DNA of 64,000 nucleotides from Microcoleus sp. AS-A8 (lineage in GTDB: Bacteria; Cyanobacteriota; Cyanobacteriia; Cyanobacteriales; Coleofasciculaceae): contig JAMPKV010000004.1 of NCBI GenBank assembly GCA_039962225.1, positions 186,001 to 250,000 on the forward strand. Reading direction: 5' to 3'. Position numbers and translations under genes: made by a program. Positions within the stretch are counted from its first letter, which is position 1. Each line of letters starts with the position of its first letter. The notes under the pieces are model-generated. The model did not search any database. It was not told the DNA's origin and saw nothing but the letters and a program-made list of their open reading frames with translations. This document shows, piece after piece, positions 9,357 through 17,539 of the stretch.

Positions 9357-9968
9357 ATGAGTGACAACAATCAGGTTTTGGATGCACATGAGATAACCGT
9401 TGAGCAGATTCCGTATGAATCCAGTGCTGATTCAAGAGACACAGGCATGGATAATGCGTTCGCTAAAGTAGCAATTGGAGCAATTATTGGTGCTACATTG
9501 GGGGCAATAGCTGGTGCTTTGGCTCATAAAGGTACAGCTCAAAGAGTTAACCTGACTGTAAAAACTGTAGGGAACGCCGTCAAAAATGGAGCTGAGCGGG
9601 TTAACTACACTGTAAAAGATGTAGGGGACGGAATCAAGAATGTAGCCGAAGGTGTGAACTCCACTGTAAAAGATGTAGGGGAGACCGTTAAGAGTACCGC
9701 TGAAGGCGTTAACTACACTGTAAAAGATACACTAGACGCTGTTAAGGGTACAGCTGAAGGTGTGAACTCCACTGTAAGAGATGTAGGAGACACTGTTAAG
9801 GGTACAGCGGAGGGAGTTAACGAGACAGTCAGAAATACAATCGACGCCGTCAAGGGTGTATCTGAGGATGTCCAGCCATCAGGTAATCAGTCCGTGAACA
9901 CATCCGATAAGCAGAGGACTTACATTTTAGTCCCAGTAGATAACGAAAACGAGCAACTTGTTAGGTGA
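9357..9968 (+). CDS. Glycine-zipper protein with amphipathic repeats (paralogue 2)
   Basis: Short member of the family, 203 residues, with a strong ribosome site (AAGGAGATGATTAT) before ATG 9357. It begins MSDNNQ, like the 770-residue paralogue (MSDNRQ). Residues about 31-60 form the glycine zipper (VAIGAIIGATLGAIAGALAH) and end in KGTAQRVN. They are followed by seven to eight copies of an approximately 18-residue unit such as EGVNYTVKDVGDGIKNVA up to residue about 175, then a short acidic tail. The repeats are rich in Val, Lys and Asp/Glu at helix-compatible spacing. Function unknown. It is convergent with the 770-residue paralogue, 125 bases apart. Confidence 0.8.
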   Translation: MSDNNQVLDAHEITVEQIPYESSADSRDTGMDNAFAKVAIGAIIGATLGAIAGALAHKGTAQRVNLTVKTVGNAVKNGAERVNYTVKDVGDGIKNVAEGVNSTVKDVGETVKSTAEGVNYTVKDTLDAVKGTAEGVNSTVRDVGDTVKGTAEGVNETVRNTIDAVKGVSEDVQPSGNQSVNTSDKQRTYILVPVDNENEQLVR

Positions 9969-10093
9969 ACTATCCCTGTAGATGCACACAACGCCAGTAG
10001 CTACTGGTGAAGCGGTAGTTGACCAGTTTTGAATTCAAAACGTCGCTACCGCGATCGCACATGCCGAAGTCTTTATTCTTCGCTTGCAGGTTT

Positions 10094-12406
10094 TTAATTA
10101 CAAGAATTGCCACATCTATCGACTTGCGCCCAAACTTTTGTTACAGGTGTTGCAGGTCGAGTTGTATTAGGAGGTGTTATAGATTCTACTTTAAGAATCT
10201 TGAGCTTCTCTGTCGGCTTAATAATAGCTAAAGCTTTCTGTTCTCTAGCGTTAAAATTAGGTGCCTGTGGTCTATTTTGCCTTAATGTCACGCCCGGTCT
10301 AGCACTTACATTTACTATCGCTCCTACTGAGGGAATAACAGTTGAATTGATAGACCCTGAACCCTTAATTAGAGATTTTCCAACGAGTCTGGAAGCTGAA
10401 CCATTGTTGATATTCCCTAGAAAAATCCAGCCATCTGCAATTGTTTTCGATGTTGTTTTTGGAGATGGCTTTAGACTTTGATTCGAGGTTGGAGGTTTTG
10501 TTGCTAATTGGGATAATTTTGGTTCTAGATTAGATTTTCTGGATATAATTCCTAATGCAGGTGATTTGATTGCTAAATTGGATTCTGGAGATTTTGTGGC
10601 TAACAGGTTTTGTCTTAAACTAAATCCCCAGACTGCACCTATCAAACTTATAGTAACGGCTCCTATCAGAATTCCCGTTAATTTTTGGATTTTTTCAGTT
10701 TTTAATAGATTTCTTTGTTGTTCAAGCTCTTGAGCAGTTTCTTGTTGATTGCGCTGAAATTCTTCTTGCCTTTGTTGAATATTTTTATATTCAATGGCTA
10801 TGATGTCTATTTCTTTAAGCGTCTCAGACTCTTGTGCATCCTGTAAGCTTTGAGGAGGCTGTTCTTTAACCTCATGACTAACAAGATGCTCCTGGCTTAG
10901 TCTCCTCATCTTCACCCCAACTAGCTGATATTCATTTAGCTTGTTGTTGTAATGCTCAGAGGGCTTGACCTCTTCATCTGTAGCTTTTGCGGAGTTCTCT
11001 ACAGCTATTACAGAGGGTTTTGCTTCCTCTGTTGTATCCTTTACTGCATTCCCTACACTGTTCCCAGTAGGGTTAACAGTCTCAGTTACACTCTGGGCTG
11101 CACTTACTACAGAGGGCTGGGCTTGCTCAGGATTATCTATTGTTGGGTTCTCTACCTCTATTACAGACTCGTTAGCTACACCCTTTACCGCCTCCTCTAT
11201 AACTATTAGAGAAGGCTTGACCTCCTCATCTGTATCTTTTACTGCATGATCTAGACCGTTTATGGTGTGGTTAACACCTTCAGCTACTACAGATGATTGA
11301 GTCTCCTCAACTGTATCTTTGGTGGCGTCTTCTACACTTATAAAAGAAGGCTTGACCTCCTCATCTGTATCTTTTACTAGATTATCTAGACCGTTTATGG
11401 TGTGGTTAACACCTTCAGCTACTACAGATGATTGAGTCTCTTCAACTGTATCTTTGGTGGCGTCTTCTACAGTTATTACAGAAGGCTTGACTTCCTCATC
11501 TGTATCTTTTACTGCATGACCTAGACCGTTTATGGTGTGGTTAACACCTTCAGCTACTACAGATGATTGAGTCTCCTCAACCGTATCTTTGGTGGCGTCT
11601 TCTACAGCTATTACAGAAGGCTTGACTTCCTCATCTGTATCTTTTACTGCATGACCTAGACCGTTTAGGGTGTGGTTAACACCTTCAGCTACTACAGATG
11701 ATTGAGTCTCCTCAACTGTATCTTTGGTGGCGTCTTCTACAGCTATTACAGAAGGATGGACTTGTTCATCAGCATCATTTACTGGATTACCTAGACCGTT
11801 GACAGTGTTGTTAACACCTTCAGCTACGCTCTTGGCTACATCTACGACAGAAGGTTTGACCTCCTCAACTGTATCTTTGATTGCATCGACTACAGCTATT
11901 ACAGAAGGCTTGACCTCCTCAACTGCATCTTTTACTGCATTCCCTACAGTTTTTACATCGTTGACAGTGTGGTTAACACCTTCAGCTACACTCTTAGCGG
12001 CACCGACTACTGATGATTTGGTTTCCTCAACAGTATCTTTTATGGCATCGACTACACTTATTACAGATGATTTGGTTTCCTCAACAGTATCTTGTATTGC
12101 ATTCCCTACACTGGTCGCACTGTGGTTAACAGCCTCAGCTACTCTCTCGGCTGTTTTTGCTGCCTCCACTACACTTCCTACAGTGCGGTTAACACGTTGA
12201 GCTGTACCTTTACCGACGAAAGCACCCGCTACTGCACCGACTATACCGCCAACAACTCCTCCAACTCGACGACCGAGTAAAACACCAATCGCTGCTCCAA
12301 CTAACCCGCCGCCTATGCCTGTTCTTGCTCCATAAGCCGCACCTTGATCTCTAATGGGGTTAGTCTTTTCGTCCTGATGATCAACAGGCTGCCTGTTATC
12401 GCTCAT
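10094..12406 (-). CDS. Large glycine-zipper repeat protein with coiled coil, TM helix and SH3-like C-terminus (paralogue 3)
   Basis: Protein of 770 residues, start ATG 12406. Residues 26-65 are a long glycine zipper with two Gly-rich helices, ending in GKGTAQRVNR as in the other paralogues. Residues about 75-460 are amphipathic repeats, including several nearly identical 45-residue units containing EEVKPSVIAVEDATKDTVEE and AEGVNHTINGL. Residues about 530-572 are a Gln/Glu-rich coiled coil (QRNQQETAQELEQQRN). Residues about 575-597 are a second hydrophobic helix (ILIGAVTISLIGAVWGF). A Ser/Pro-rich linker follows, and the last 80 residues (VNVSARPGVTLRQNRP through VWAQV) resemble a bacterial SH3-like fold. 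This layout suggests membrane anchoring with a C-terminal domain that binds peptide or cell wall across the membrane. That is inference; no function is known. Confidence 0.8.
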   Translation of the reverse strand: MSDNRQPVDHQDEKTNPIRDQGAAYGARTGIGGGLVGAAIGVLLGRRVGGVVGGIVGAVAGAFVGKGTAQRVNRTVGSVVEAAKTAERVAEAVNHSATSVGNAIQDTVEETKSSVISVVDAIKDTVEETKSSVVGAAKSVAEGVNHTVNDVKTVGNAVKDAVEEVKPSVIAVVDAIKDTVEEVKPSVVDVAKSVAEGVNNTVNGLGNPVNDADEQVHPSVIAVEDATKDTVEETQSSVVAEGVNHTLNGLGHAVKDTDEEVKPSVIAVEDATKDTVEETQSSVVAEGVNHTINGLGHAVKDTDEEVKPSVITVEDATKDTVEETQSSVVAEGVNHTINGLDNLVKDTDEEVKPSFISVEDATKDTVEETQSSVVAEGVNHTINGLDHAVKDTDEEVKPSLIVIEEAVKGVANESVIEVENPTIDNPEQAQPSVVSAAQSVTETVNPTGNSVGNAVKDTTEEAKPSVIAVENSAKATDEEVKPSEHYNNKLNEYQLVGVKMRRLSQEHLVSHEVKEQPPQSLQDAQESETLKEIDIIAIEYKNIQQRQEEFQRNQQETAQELEQQRNLLKTEKIQKLTGILIGAVTISLIGAVWGFSLRQNLLATKSPESNLAIKSPALGIISRKSNLEPKLSQLATKPPTSNQSLKPSPKTTSKTIADGWIFLGNINNGSASRLVGKSLIKGSGSINSTVIPSVGAIVNVSARPGVTLRQNRPQAPNFNAREQKALAIIKPTEKLKILKVESITPPNTTRPATPVTKVWAQVDRCGNSCN
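11205..11800. repeat. 135-bp coding tandem repeat
   Basis: Near-identical 135-bp units inside the 770-residue gene; the segment CCGTTTATGGTGTGGTTAAC recurs at 11256, 11391 and 11526, with diverged versions at 11661 and 11796. The period is a multiple of three, so copy number can change without breaking the frame. High identity points to recent expansion or gene conversion. Confidence 0.9.
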
Positions 12407-12790
12407 AGTAATTGTTTGATGTATACCAAGGCGGCATCATGCCTATCCAGAGCAACTTGTTATTTATGACCCAATTTAACAATCTTAGGTAAGACCTTAA
12501 CCGACCTAAAGGGGTAGATTGCGGAAGGAACGAATGTGTTGAGAAAGGTCTGTTCGCGATCGCACTCCATTTTACTCGGCTTGATGCCCTGCAATTGATA
12601 GGCTGTTTCTAAACAAGTGTAAATGTCTGGAGATCCCCCTAAATCCCCCTTAAAAAGGGGGTCTTTCAGTCAGATCCGTATAGACTTTACTTAAATGAGC
12701 TTGGATGAATAGCCCATACTTGCCTACCGTTGATGCTGGCACTATCTGATAAAGATGGGTGTTCCATTCGTCAAGTTGACGTTTCGTCGT
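12407..12790. other. Divergent intergenic region upstream of the methyltransferase
   Basis: Holds the presumed promoters of the glycine-zipper gene (minus) and the methyltransferase (plus). It includes one HIP1 octamer near 12557 and the palindrome CCCCCTT-AAA-AAGGGGG at 12645-12661. The same palindrome with a different centre occurs at 38741-38757. No gene recognised. Confidence 0.6.
12645..12661. repeat. Dispersed palindrome CCCCCTTnnnAAGGGGG (copy 1)
   Basis: Perfect 7-bp arms around AAA. A second copy with 9-bp arms (including GTC/GAC) lies at 38739-38759. Such C-run/G-run palindromes are dispersed repeats in filamentous cyanobacterial genomes. Confidence 0.75.
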
Positions 12791-12806
12791 GAATACAATA
12801 GTATTC
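12791..12806. promoter_or_regulatory. Candidate controller-protein operator in front of the methyltransferase
   Basis: Perfect inverted repeat GAATAC-AATA-GTATTC ending 5 bases before the ATG at 12812. The same half-sites frame the palindrome upstream of the controller gene at 14940-14970. Binding here would cover the ribosome site and probably the transcription start, so repression of the methyltransferase is expected, as known for C.Esp1396I-type systems. The link is inferred from the shared sequence. Confidence 0.7.
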
Positions 12807-12811
12807 ACTAC

Positions 12812-13978
12812 ATGGTATACACTGTCATTGATTTATTTGCTGGTGCTGGGGGCTTGACTACAGGTTTTCACTTGGCGGGCTTTCAGACAATATGCGCTAT
12901 TGATAAAAGCGTAAAAGCTTTAGCAACCTTTAAGCATAACTACCCACAAACTAAGCTTATTCTTTCAAAGGATATCCGTACAGTCAATGCTAGAGAGCTT
13001 CGACTGGCACTTGAATTAGAGCGGGAAGAGCTAACAGCCATAATTGGTGGACCTCCATGTCAAGGATTCTCTCGCAACATTCCTGCTGAGTACCGATATT
13101 TAGAAGATCCTCAAAACCAACTATATAAAACTTTTTTAGAGTTTATAAAAGAATTCAGACCTTTATATGTTGTGATGGAGAATGTACCCGAAATTCTAAA
13201 AGCCTATAAGGGTACAGTTAGAGAAGAGATCACCATACAACTAGAGCGGATGGGGTATGGAGTAACATCTGCATCATTAAATGCTGCAAACTACGGTGTT
13301 CCCCAAACTAGAGCAAGAGCTTTTTTTGTGGGATGTTTGAACAGTGCTGCTCCTAGACTCCCAGAACCTACTCATCATGGAGATATTAGATCTCTCAAGT
13401 CCAATCAACAAAGTATTCAACTGAATATACTACAACCCGTAGCCTCTTCTATTGTTACTGTCAGAGACGCTATTGGAGATTTGCCAGCACTAGAAGCTGG
13501 ACAGGAATATACCCTAGAGGCATATATCTGTGAACCGCAAACTGACTATCAAAGGTTACTACGTAGTGGTAGTAACGCGCTCGTTAATCATATTGCTCGT
13601 GAACTGAGTCCCATCCAAATGACCAGAGCTAGAGCTTTAACAGAAGGACAAGATGCCAGAGATTTGCCTCCAGAGCTAGCCCCAAAAAAGCATTACAGCG
13701 GAGCTTATGGAAGGCTTTACTGGGATAAACCCGCCAGAACTATTACTCGATGGGTTTTTCACCCTGGCTCTGGAAGATTCTTTCATCCCATACAAGACAG
13801 AACTATCACAATCCGTGAAGCCGCAAGGCTACATTCTTACCCAGATAAATTTCACTTCCTGGGTTCATACACTCAAATGGCTGATCAAATCGGAGAATCA
13901 GTACCTCCCTTATTAGCTAAAGCGCTCGCTAAATGTATCCTCCAGACGAGTCATCATTATCATCTTGCGTTGAATTAA
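12812..13978 (+). CDS. C5-cytosine DNA methyltransferase (type II R-M)
   Basis: Transfers methyl from S-adenosylmethionine to cytosine C5 in a specific DNA site, protecting the host from the neighbouring endonuclease. Ordered family motifs are present: I (DLFAGAGGLTTGFH), IV with the nucleophilic Cys (GGPPCQGFS), VI (VMENVPE), VIII (QTRARAFFVG), IX/X (TIREAARLHSYPD, QIGESVPPLLAKAL). The target-recognition region between VIII and IX is about 130 residues; specificity cannot be read from it. The frame is open to 12755, but the ATG at 12812 (MVYTVIDLFAGAGG) gives the normal N-terminus of 388 residues and leaves the palindrome outside the gene. It is convergent with the endonuclease gene and overlaps it by 50 bases. 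Confidence 0.95.
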   Translation: MVYTVIDLFAGAGGLTTGFHLAGFQTICAIDKSVKALATFKHNYPQTKLILSKDIRTVNARELRLALELEREELTAIIGGPPCQGFSRNIPAEYRYLEDPQNQLYKTFLEFIKEFRPLYVVMENVPEILKAYKGTVREEITIQLERMGYGVTSASLNAANYGVPQTRARAFFVGCLNSAAPRLPEPTHHGDIRSLKSNQQSIQLNILQPVASSIVTVRDAIGDLPALEAGQEYTLEAYICEPQTDYQRLLRSGSNALVNHIARELSPIQMTRARALTEGQDARDLPPELAPKKHYSGAYGRLYWDKPARTITRWVFHPGSGRFFHPIQDRTITIREAARLHSYPDKFHFLGSYTQMADQIGESVPPLLAKALAKCILQTSHHYHLALN

Positions 13979-14690
13979 GCTTTTGCTGAAGTGTTGACAT
14001 GATAGCTTTCACATACTCGTCAGGTGTAAGACGGTTTCGCTCAATTCCGAGCCGAATTGGTTGCTCTGGAATAGTTTGAACCTTGAACAGCTGCTTTTGG
14101 TTTTTGTACCAGATTAGTGTTAGTTGACCATCAACTTTTCCCTGTAATCCTTTGCCTGCCTCTCCAGTATTCCTATCTATCGACCAGTTCCAGGAAAACT
14201 TAGCCGGATCGAGTGGGGTTAGGGGGTACTCAACATAGACATATTCAATGGCATTTTTCTTCTTGCAAAGAATGCCTTCGTTGCTATTTGTTACACCTTG
14301 CAGATTGCGATCCTGTATTAGCTTTTGGTTCCAATGGTGAATGATGGCTTCTCCGAGGGTTGCTGGCGGTGAGTCTACTGTCAAGCCCGGAAAGCCGAGT
14401 GATGTTGCTTTTGTAACCACATCAGCTCGTTGAATTACAAACGCAAAAGTAAGTCCAGGATTAAGGTTTGGTAGCTGAATTGTTTTTAATGACCAACCTG
14501 TTCGTGTTTTGATATCAACAGCATCATGAAGAAGCTTAGTGCGCCCAGATGTTGGATCTGAAAGGGGAATATTCTTAACATAATGAAATATAGCTTCCCA
14601 GGAGTAATCCTCTATCGAGCCGACAATGGGAGCTGCGATTGTAGCAATGATAGCTTCCCTTAATCTCTCAACTTCGTCACTCGTCAGCAT
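13929..14690 (-). CDS. Probable type II restriction endonuclease
   Basis: Encodes 253 residues from the ATG at 14690 (an earlier start at 14705 is open). It is placed as a restriction enzyme by position: it directly follows the controller gene with a 14-base overlap and faces the methyltransferase. The segment LLHDAVDIKTRTGWSLKT contains Asp59-Ile-Lys61, compatible with the end of a PD-(D/E)xK nuclease core, with acidic residues upstream (E32, D45) as possible partners. I do not recognise the specific endonuclease family, and the fold is not proven. Translational coupling to the controller delays its synthesis until the controller has accumulated, as in other C-protein systems. Confidence 0.7.
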   Translation of the reverse strand: MLTSDEVERLREAIIATIAAPIVGSIEDYSWEAIFHYVKNIPLSDPTSGRTKLLHDAVDIKTRTGWSLKTIQLPNLNPGLTFAFVIQRADVVTKATSLGFPGLTVDSPPATLGEAIIHHWNQKLIQDRNLQGVTNSNEGILCKKKNAIEYVYVEYPLTPLDPAKFSWNWSIDRNTGEAGKGLQGKVDGQLTLIWYKNQKQLFKVQTIPEQPIRLGIERNRLTPDEYVKAIMSTLQQKLNSTQDDNDDSSGGYI

Positions 14691-14919
14691 CAAGAGATTC
14701 CTCAACTGCCTCCAGCAGTGTGCTCATCGTTACACCTAGGGCAGTAGTGATTTGATAGAGAACCCGGACGGATGGACTTTTCAACCCTCGCTCAAGTTGG
14801 CTGATGTATGTTCGATGCAGATTTGCAACCTCTGCAAGATACTCCTGTGACCAACCTTTCCCAGTGCGAAGTCGTTGTATCTCTGCTCCTAGAAGACGAT
14901 CTAATTTTTTGAGTGGCAT
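14677..14919 (-). CDS. R-M controller protein (C protein, XRE-type HTH)
   Basis: Small DNA-binding protein of 80 residues, almost entirely one XRE/Cro helix-turn-helix: GWSQEYLAEVANLHRTYISQLERG is the turn region in the form typical of restriction-modification controllers (LHRTYIS, ERG), dimerisation helices after it. Such proteins bind palindromic C-boxes, activating their own C-R operon at low level and repressing it at high level. The palindrome at 14940-14970, 21 bases upstream of the start, fits this. The stop overlaps the start of the endonuclease gene. Confidence 0.9.
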   Translation of the reverse strand: MPLKKLDRLLGAEIQRLRTGKGWSQEYLAEVANLHRTYISQLERGLKSPSVRVLYQITTALGVTMSTLLEAVEESLDADE

Positions 14920-14939
14920 TAAAGCTAAGTTAATGCCTT

Positions 14940-14970
14940 GAATACAATAGTTCTATAGACTATAGTATTC
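14940..14970. promoter_or_regulatory. Candidate C-box operator of the controller-endonuclease operon
   Basis: Inverted repeat GAATACAATAG-N9-CTATAGTATTC with one mismatch between 11-bp arms, located 21-51 bases upstream of the controller start. The outer half-sites GAATAC and GTATTC are identical to those before the methyltransferase, but here spaced 19 bases apart instead of 4, suggesting two dimer sites. Confidence 0.75.
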
Positions 14971-15055
14971 AAACCGATGTAAGCTCCTTGTAATATGTAG
15001 ATTCAGCCTGCTAGAAGAATCAACGGACATGGTTGAATTCAAAACTGCACAACAG

Positions 15056-16126
15056 CTAACTGACCTCCGGAACCAGAATACGTCCGGCAAAACCCGATCG
15101 CATATATCGTTCCATCACATCTCGACTAATCGCTTCCCCCTTACCCGCAGCAACCAAAGCCACGCAAGCCCCCCCGAACCCAGCACCCGTAAGACGTGCC
15201 CCAAATACTCCAGGGGTTTCCTGTAGCATCGCCACCAATGTATCCAGAGCAGGCACCGAAACTTCGTAATCATCGCGTAAGCTAGCGTGGGAAGCGTTCA
15301 TCAACTCACCAAAACGCTCTGCTGATACTCCCTGTAGAGCCTCCAGTACTCGGTTATCCTCAGTGATGACGTGACGAGCACGACGACGTTGCGGTTCGGG
15401 TAAGTCTTCCACAGCTTGCGGATCGGTAATATCCCTCAGCGCCTTTACCCGCAAGAGATGCGCCGCCTCTTCGCACTCAGCGCGTCGCTGGTTGTAGCCA
15501 CTCCCTGCCAGAGTGCGAGGCACACCACTATCTATTACTACAACTTCTGCCCCAGATGGAAAAGGTATCACCTGACGCTCAAGCGATCGCGTATCGAGAA
15601 ATAGCATATGTTCCGTATCAGCTAGGCTCGACGCCATCTGATCCATAATGCCGCATTGCACACCCGAATATTGGATTTCTGCCTGCTGTGCTAGCTGAGC
15701 GATCCGCACATCATCGATATCTAAATTTAAGAGCGATCGCAACCCCCTAAGAGTCGCCACCTCCAAAGCCGCACTGCTAGACAACCCTGAACCGATCGGA
15801 ACCGAGGAAGTGACGTGCAAATTAACAGGCGGTACAATCTGCCCTTCCCCCTCTAACAGCCGAACACACCCGAAGATATAACTGGCAAATCCAGAGGGTG
15901 TATGATGATTTTCTGAAATACTCACCCGTTCGTCAAGTTCCACCGAGTAAAAGTGATGCTGTCCATCCTTGCTCAAACCCAGTTGCACCTTAGTGCGTTG
16001 GGGAATAGCCGTTGGCAATACAAATCCATCGTTGTAGTCGGTGTGTTCGCCTAGTAGATTCACCCGTCCCGGCGCACTGGCTTCTGTTTCAGGTGATGCA
16101 CCAAAAATCTGCTGAAAGTTCATCAT
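15056..16126 (-). CDS. galK: Galactokinase
   Basis: Phosphorylates alpha-D-galactose to galactose 1-phosphate with ATP, first committed step of the Leloir pathway. 356 residues, GHMP kinase family. Seen: the galactokinase signature [15 protein letters not shown] near the N-terminus, the ATP-binding [11 protein letters not shown], and the C-terminal [16 protein letters not shown]. Two consecutive Met codons at the start (16126, 16123). galT, for the next step, is on the same strand 2.9 kb upstream but separated by an ATP-grasp gene and an oppositely oriented gene, so no common operon; galE is not in the window. Confidence 0.95.
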   Translation of the reverse strand: MMNFQQIFGASPETEASAPGRVNLLGEHTDYNDGFVLPTAIPQRTKVQLGLSKDGQHHFYSVELDERVSISENHHTPSGFASYIFGCVRLLEGEGQIVPPVNLHVTSSVPIGSGLSSSAALEVATLRGLRSLLNLDIDDVRIAQLAQQAEIQYSGVQCGIMDQMASSLADTEHMLFLDTRSLERQVIPFPSGAEVVVIDSGVPRTLAGSGYNQRRAECEEAAHLLRVKALRDITDPQAVEDLPEPQRRRARHVITEDNRVLEALQGVSAERFGELMNASHASLRDDYEVSVPALDTLVAMLQETPGVFGARLTGAGFGGACVALVAAGKGEAISRDVMERYMRSGFAGRILVPEVS

Positions 16127-16616
16127 GGTTAGTTGAGAGCCAAAAAAGTATTTTTGTGGTAATGTTTTTGCTATTTTATTGAGATCAAATCCATTTTTTC
16201 ATTGCTGTCGGGTTTTATTTTAAAAATTGCTAATTGGGAATAAGTATGAGACTATAGCCCTCCTAATTTATTTGTGAAATTTGATTTTTTTTATAAACCA
16301 CAGACCCACACAGAGCGCTCCAAGAGAGAAAGAAAGGTTCTCATGAATCATCTAGGACTGAAGAGAGAAAGCCATTATGTCTTAGGAATTAACTTCCTCT
16401 ACATATAATAATGATGCCACTACAGAGGGTATGTTCTATTTTATTAAGGTTTAATGTGATTGGCTTGACAAGACATTTTAACGTTCTAATTCTGTTAATT
16501 CCAATGGGAGATGGCGGCAACGGTAGAGCGCACGAATAATTAGTTATAGTTCCACCCATTGAGTCTGTTGGGATTTGTCCTTCAGACGCTTTTTTTATCG
16601 GAAAAGGGAGAAAAAT
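16127..16616. other. Divergent intergenic region
   Basis: About 490 AT-rich bases between galK and the isoaspartyl peptidase gene. They must contain both promoters, but no clear operator, repeat or RNA was found. Confidence 0.5.
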
Positions 16617-17534
16617 GTGACTTTAGCAATCATTGTTCATGGAGGAGCCAAAACGGTTTCAGAGGACAAAATTGCGGCGAACCACGCGGGTTGCCTTGCA
16701 GCCGTTGAGGCTGGTTGGGCGGTGCTTCGCAGTGGTGGCAGTGCTGGAGAAGCTGTTGAGGTAGCAATTCGCGTCCTCGAAACGGACCAGACTTTTAACG
16801 CTGGATTTGGCGCAACTCTCAATAGTGAGGGAGAGGTAGAGCTAGATGCGGCAATCATGGAGGGCGCGACCCTAGGTTGGGGGGCAGTGGCGGCAGTTCA
16901 AGGGGTACGCCATCCGATCTCAGTGGCACGGAAGATTATGGATGACAAACCCCGGCTGCTAGTGGCGCGGAGCGGCGAACGCTTTGCCGCCGAACACGGA
17001 GCTGAGATGTGTGCCAAAGAAGATCTCATTAGCGACGAGCAGCAACAGGAGTGGGAAGAGGAGCAGGAAGTTTTGGATCGCCCTAATACCGTTGGCTGTG
17101 TAGCTCTAGATGCTAGCGGTACCCTAGTTGCTGGAACCTCAACTGGAGGAACCACAGGTCAGCCTCAGGGTCGCGTTGGTGACACAGCCCTAGTGGGTTG
17201 TGGCTTGTATGCTGATAATCGTTTGGGTGCTTGCTCAACAACGGGTGATGGTGAGTCCATTATCCCCGTGGTTCTTGCTAAGACAGCGATCGATTTCCTA
17301 GCTGGGAGCCGACATCCAGAGGAGGCCGCGCAGATGGCGATTGACACTTTGGTATCTAAGGTTTCAGGCGAAGCGGGTTGCATCCTCTTAGACCGCCAGG
17401 GACGAATAGGATGGGCCTATAACTCACAGGACATGGCAGTCGGTTATATGACCGCAGAGATGGACAAGCCAGCCGTGTTTACCAACAAAGAAGCAGAAAA
17501 TGAGTTAAAGCCAGAATGGCTTCAGTCTGCTTAG
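16617..17534 (+). CDS. Isoaspartyl peptidase / plant-type L-asparaginase
   Basis: Ntn-hydrolase that cleaves isoaspartyl dipeptides and asparagine; in cyanobacteria such enzymes can process beta-Asp-Arg released from cyanophycin. The start is taken as GTG 16617 (VTLAIIVHGGAK), preceded by GGGAG; the frame is open to a TTG at 16575. 305 residues. The autoproteolysis site is in RPNTVGCVALDASG, where the Thr becomes the N-terminal nucleophile of the beta chain. The preceding residue is Asn here, while Gly or Asp is common. GTSTGGTTGQPQGRVGD and GDGESII are substrate-site segments. It ends 5 bases from the convergent ATP-grasp gene. Confidence 0.9.
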   Translation: MTLAIIVHGGAKTVSEDKIAANHAGCLAAVEAGWAVLRSGGSAGEAVEVAIRVLETDQTFNAGFGATLNSEGEVELDAAIMEGATLGWGAVAAVQGVRHPISVARKIMDDKPRLLVARSGERFAAEHGAEMCAKEDLISDEQQQEWEEEQEVLDRPNTVGCVALDASGTLVAGTSTGGTTGQPQGRVGDTALVGCGLYADNRLGACSTTGDGESIIPVVLAKTAIDFLAGSRHPEEAAQMAIDTLVSKVSGEAGCILLDRQGRIGWAYNSQDMAVGYMTAEMDKPAVFTNKEAENELKPEWLQSA

Positions 17535-17539
17535 CCACG

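Noticed and set aside
11205-11800. CRISPR-like regularly spaced repeats
   Set aside because: The units are contiguous 135-bp coding repeats without unique spacers; no cas genes occur.
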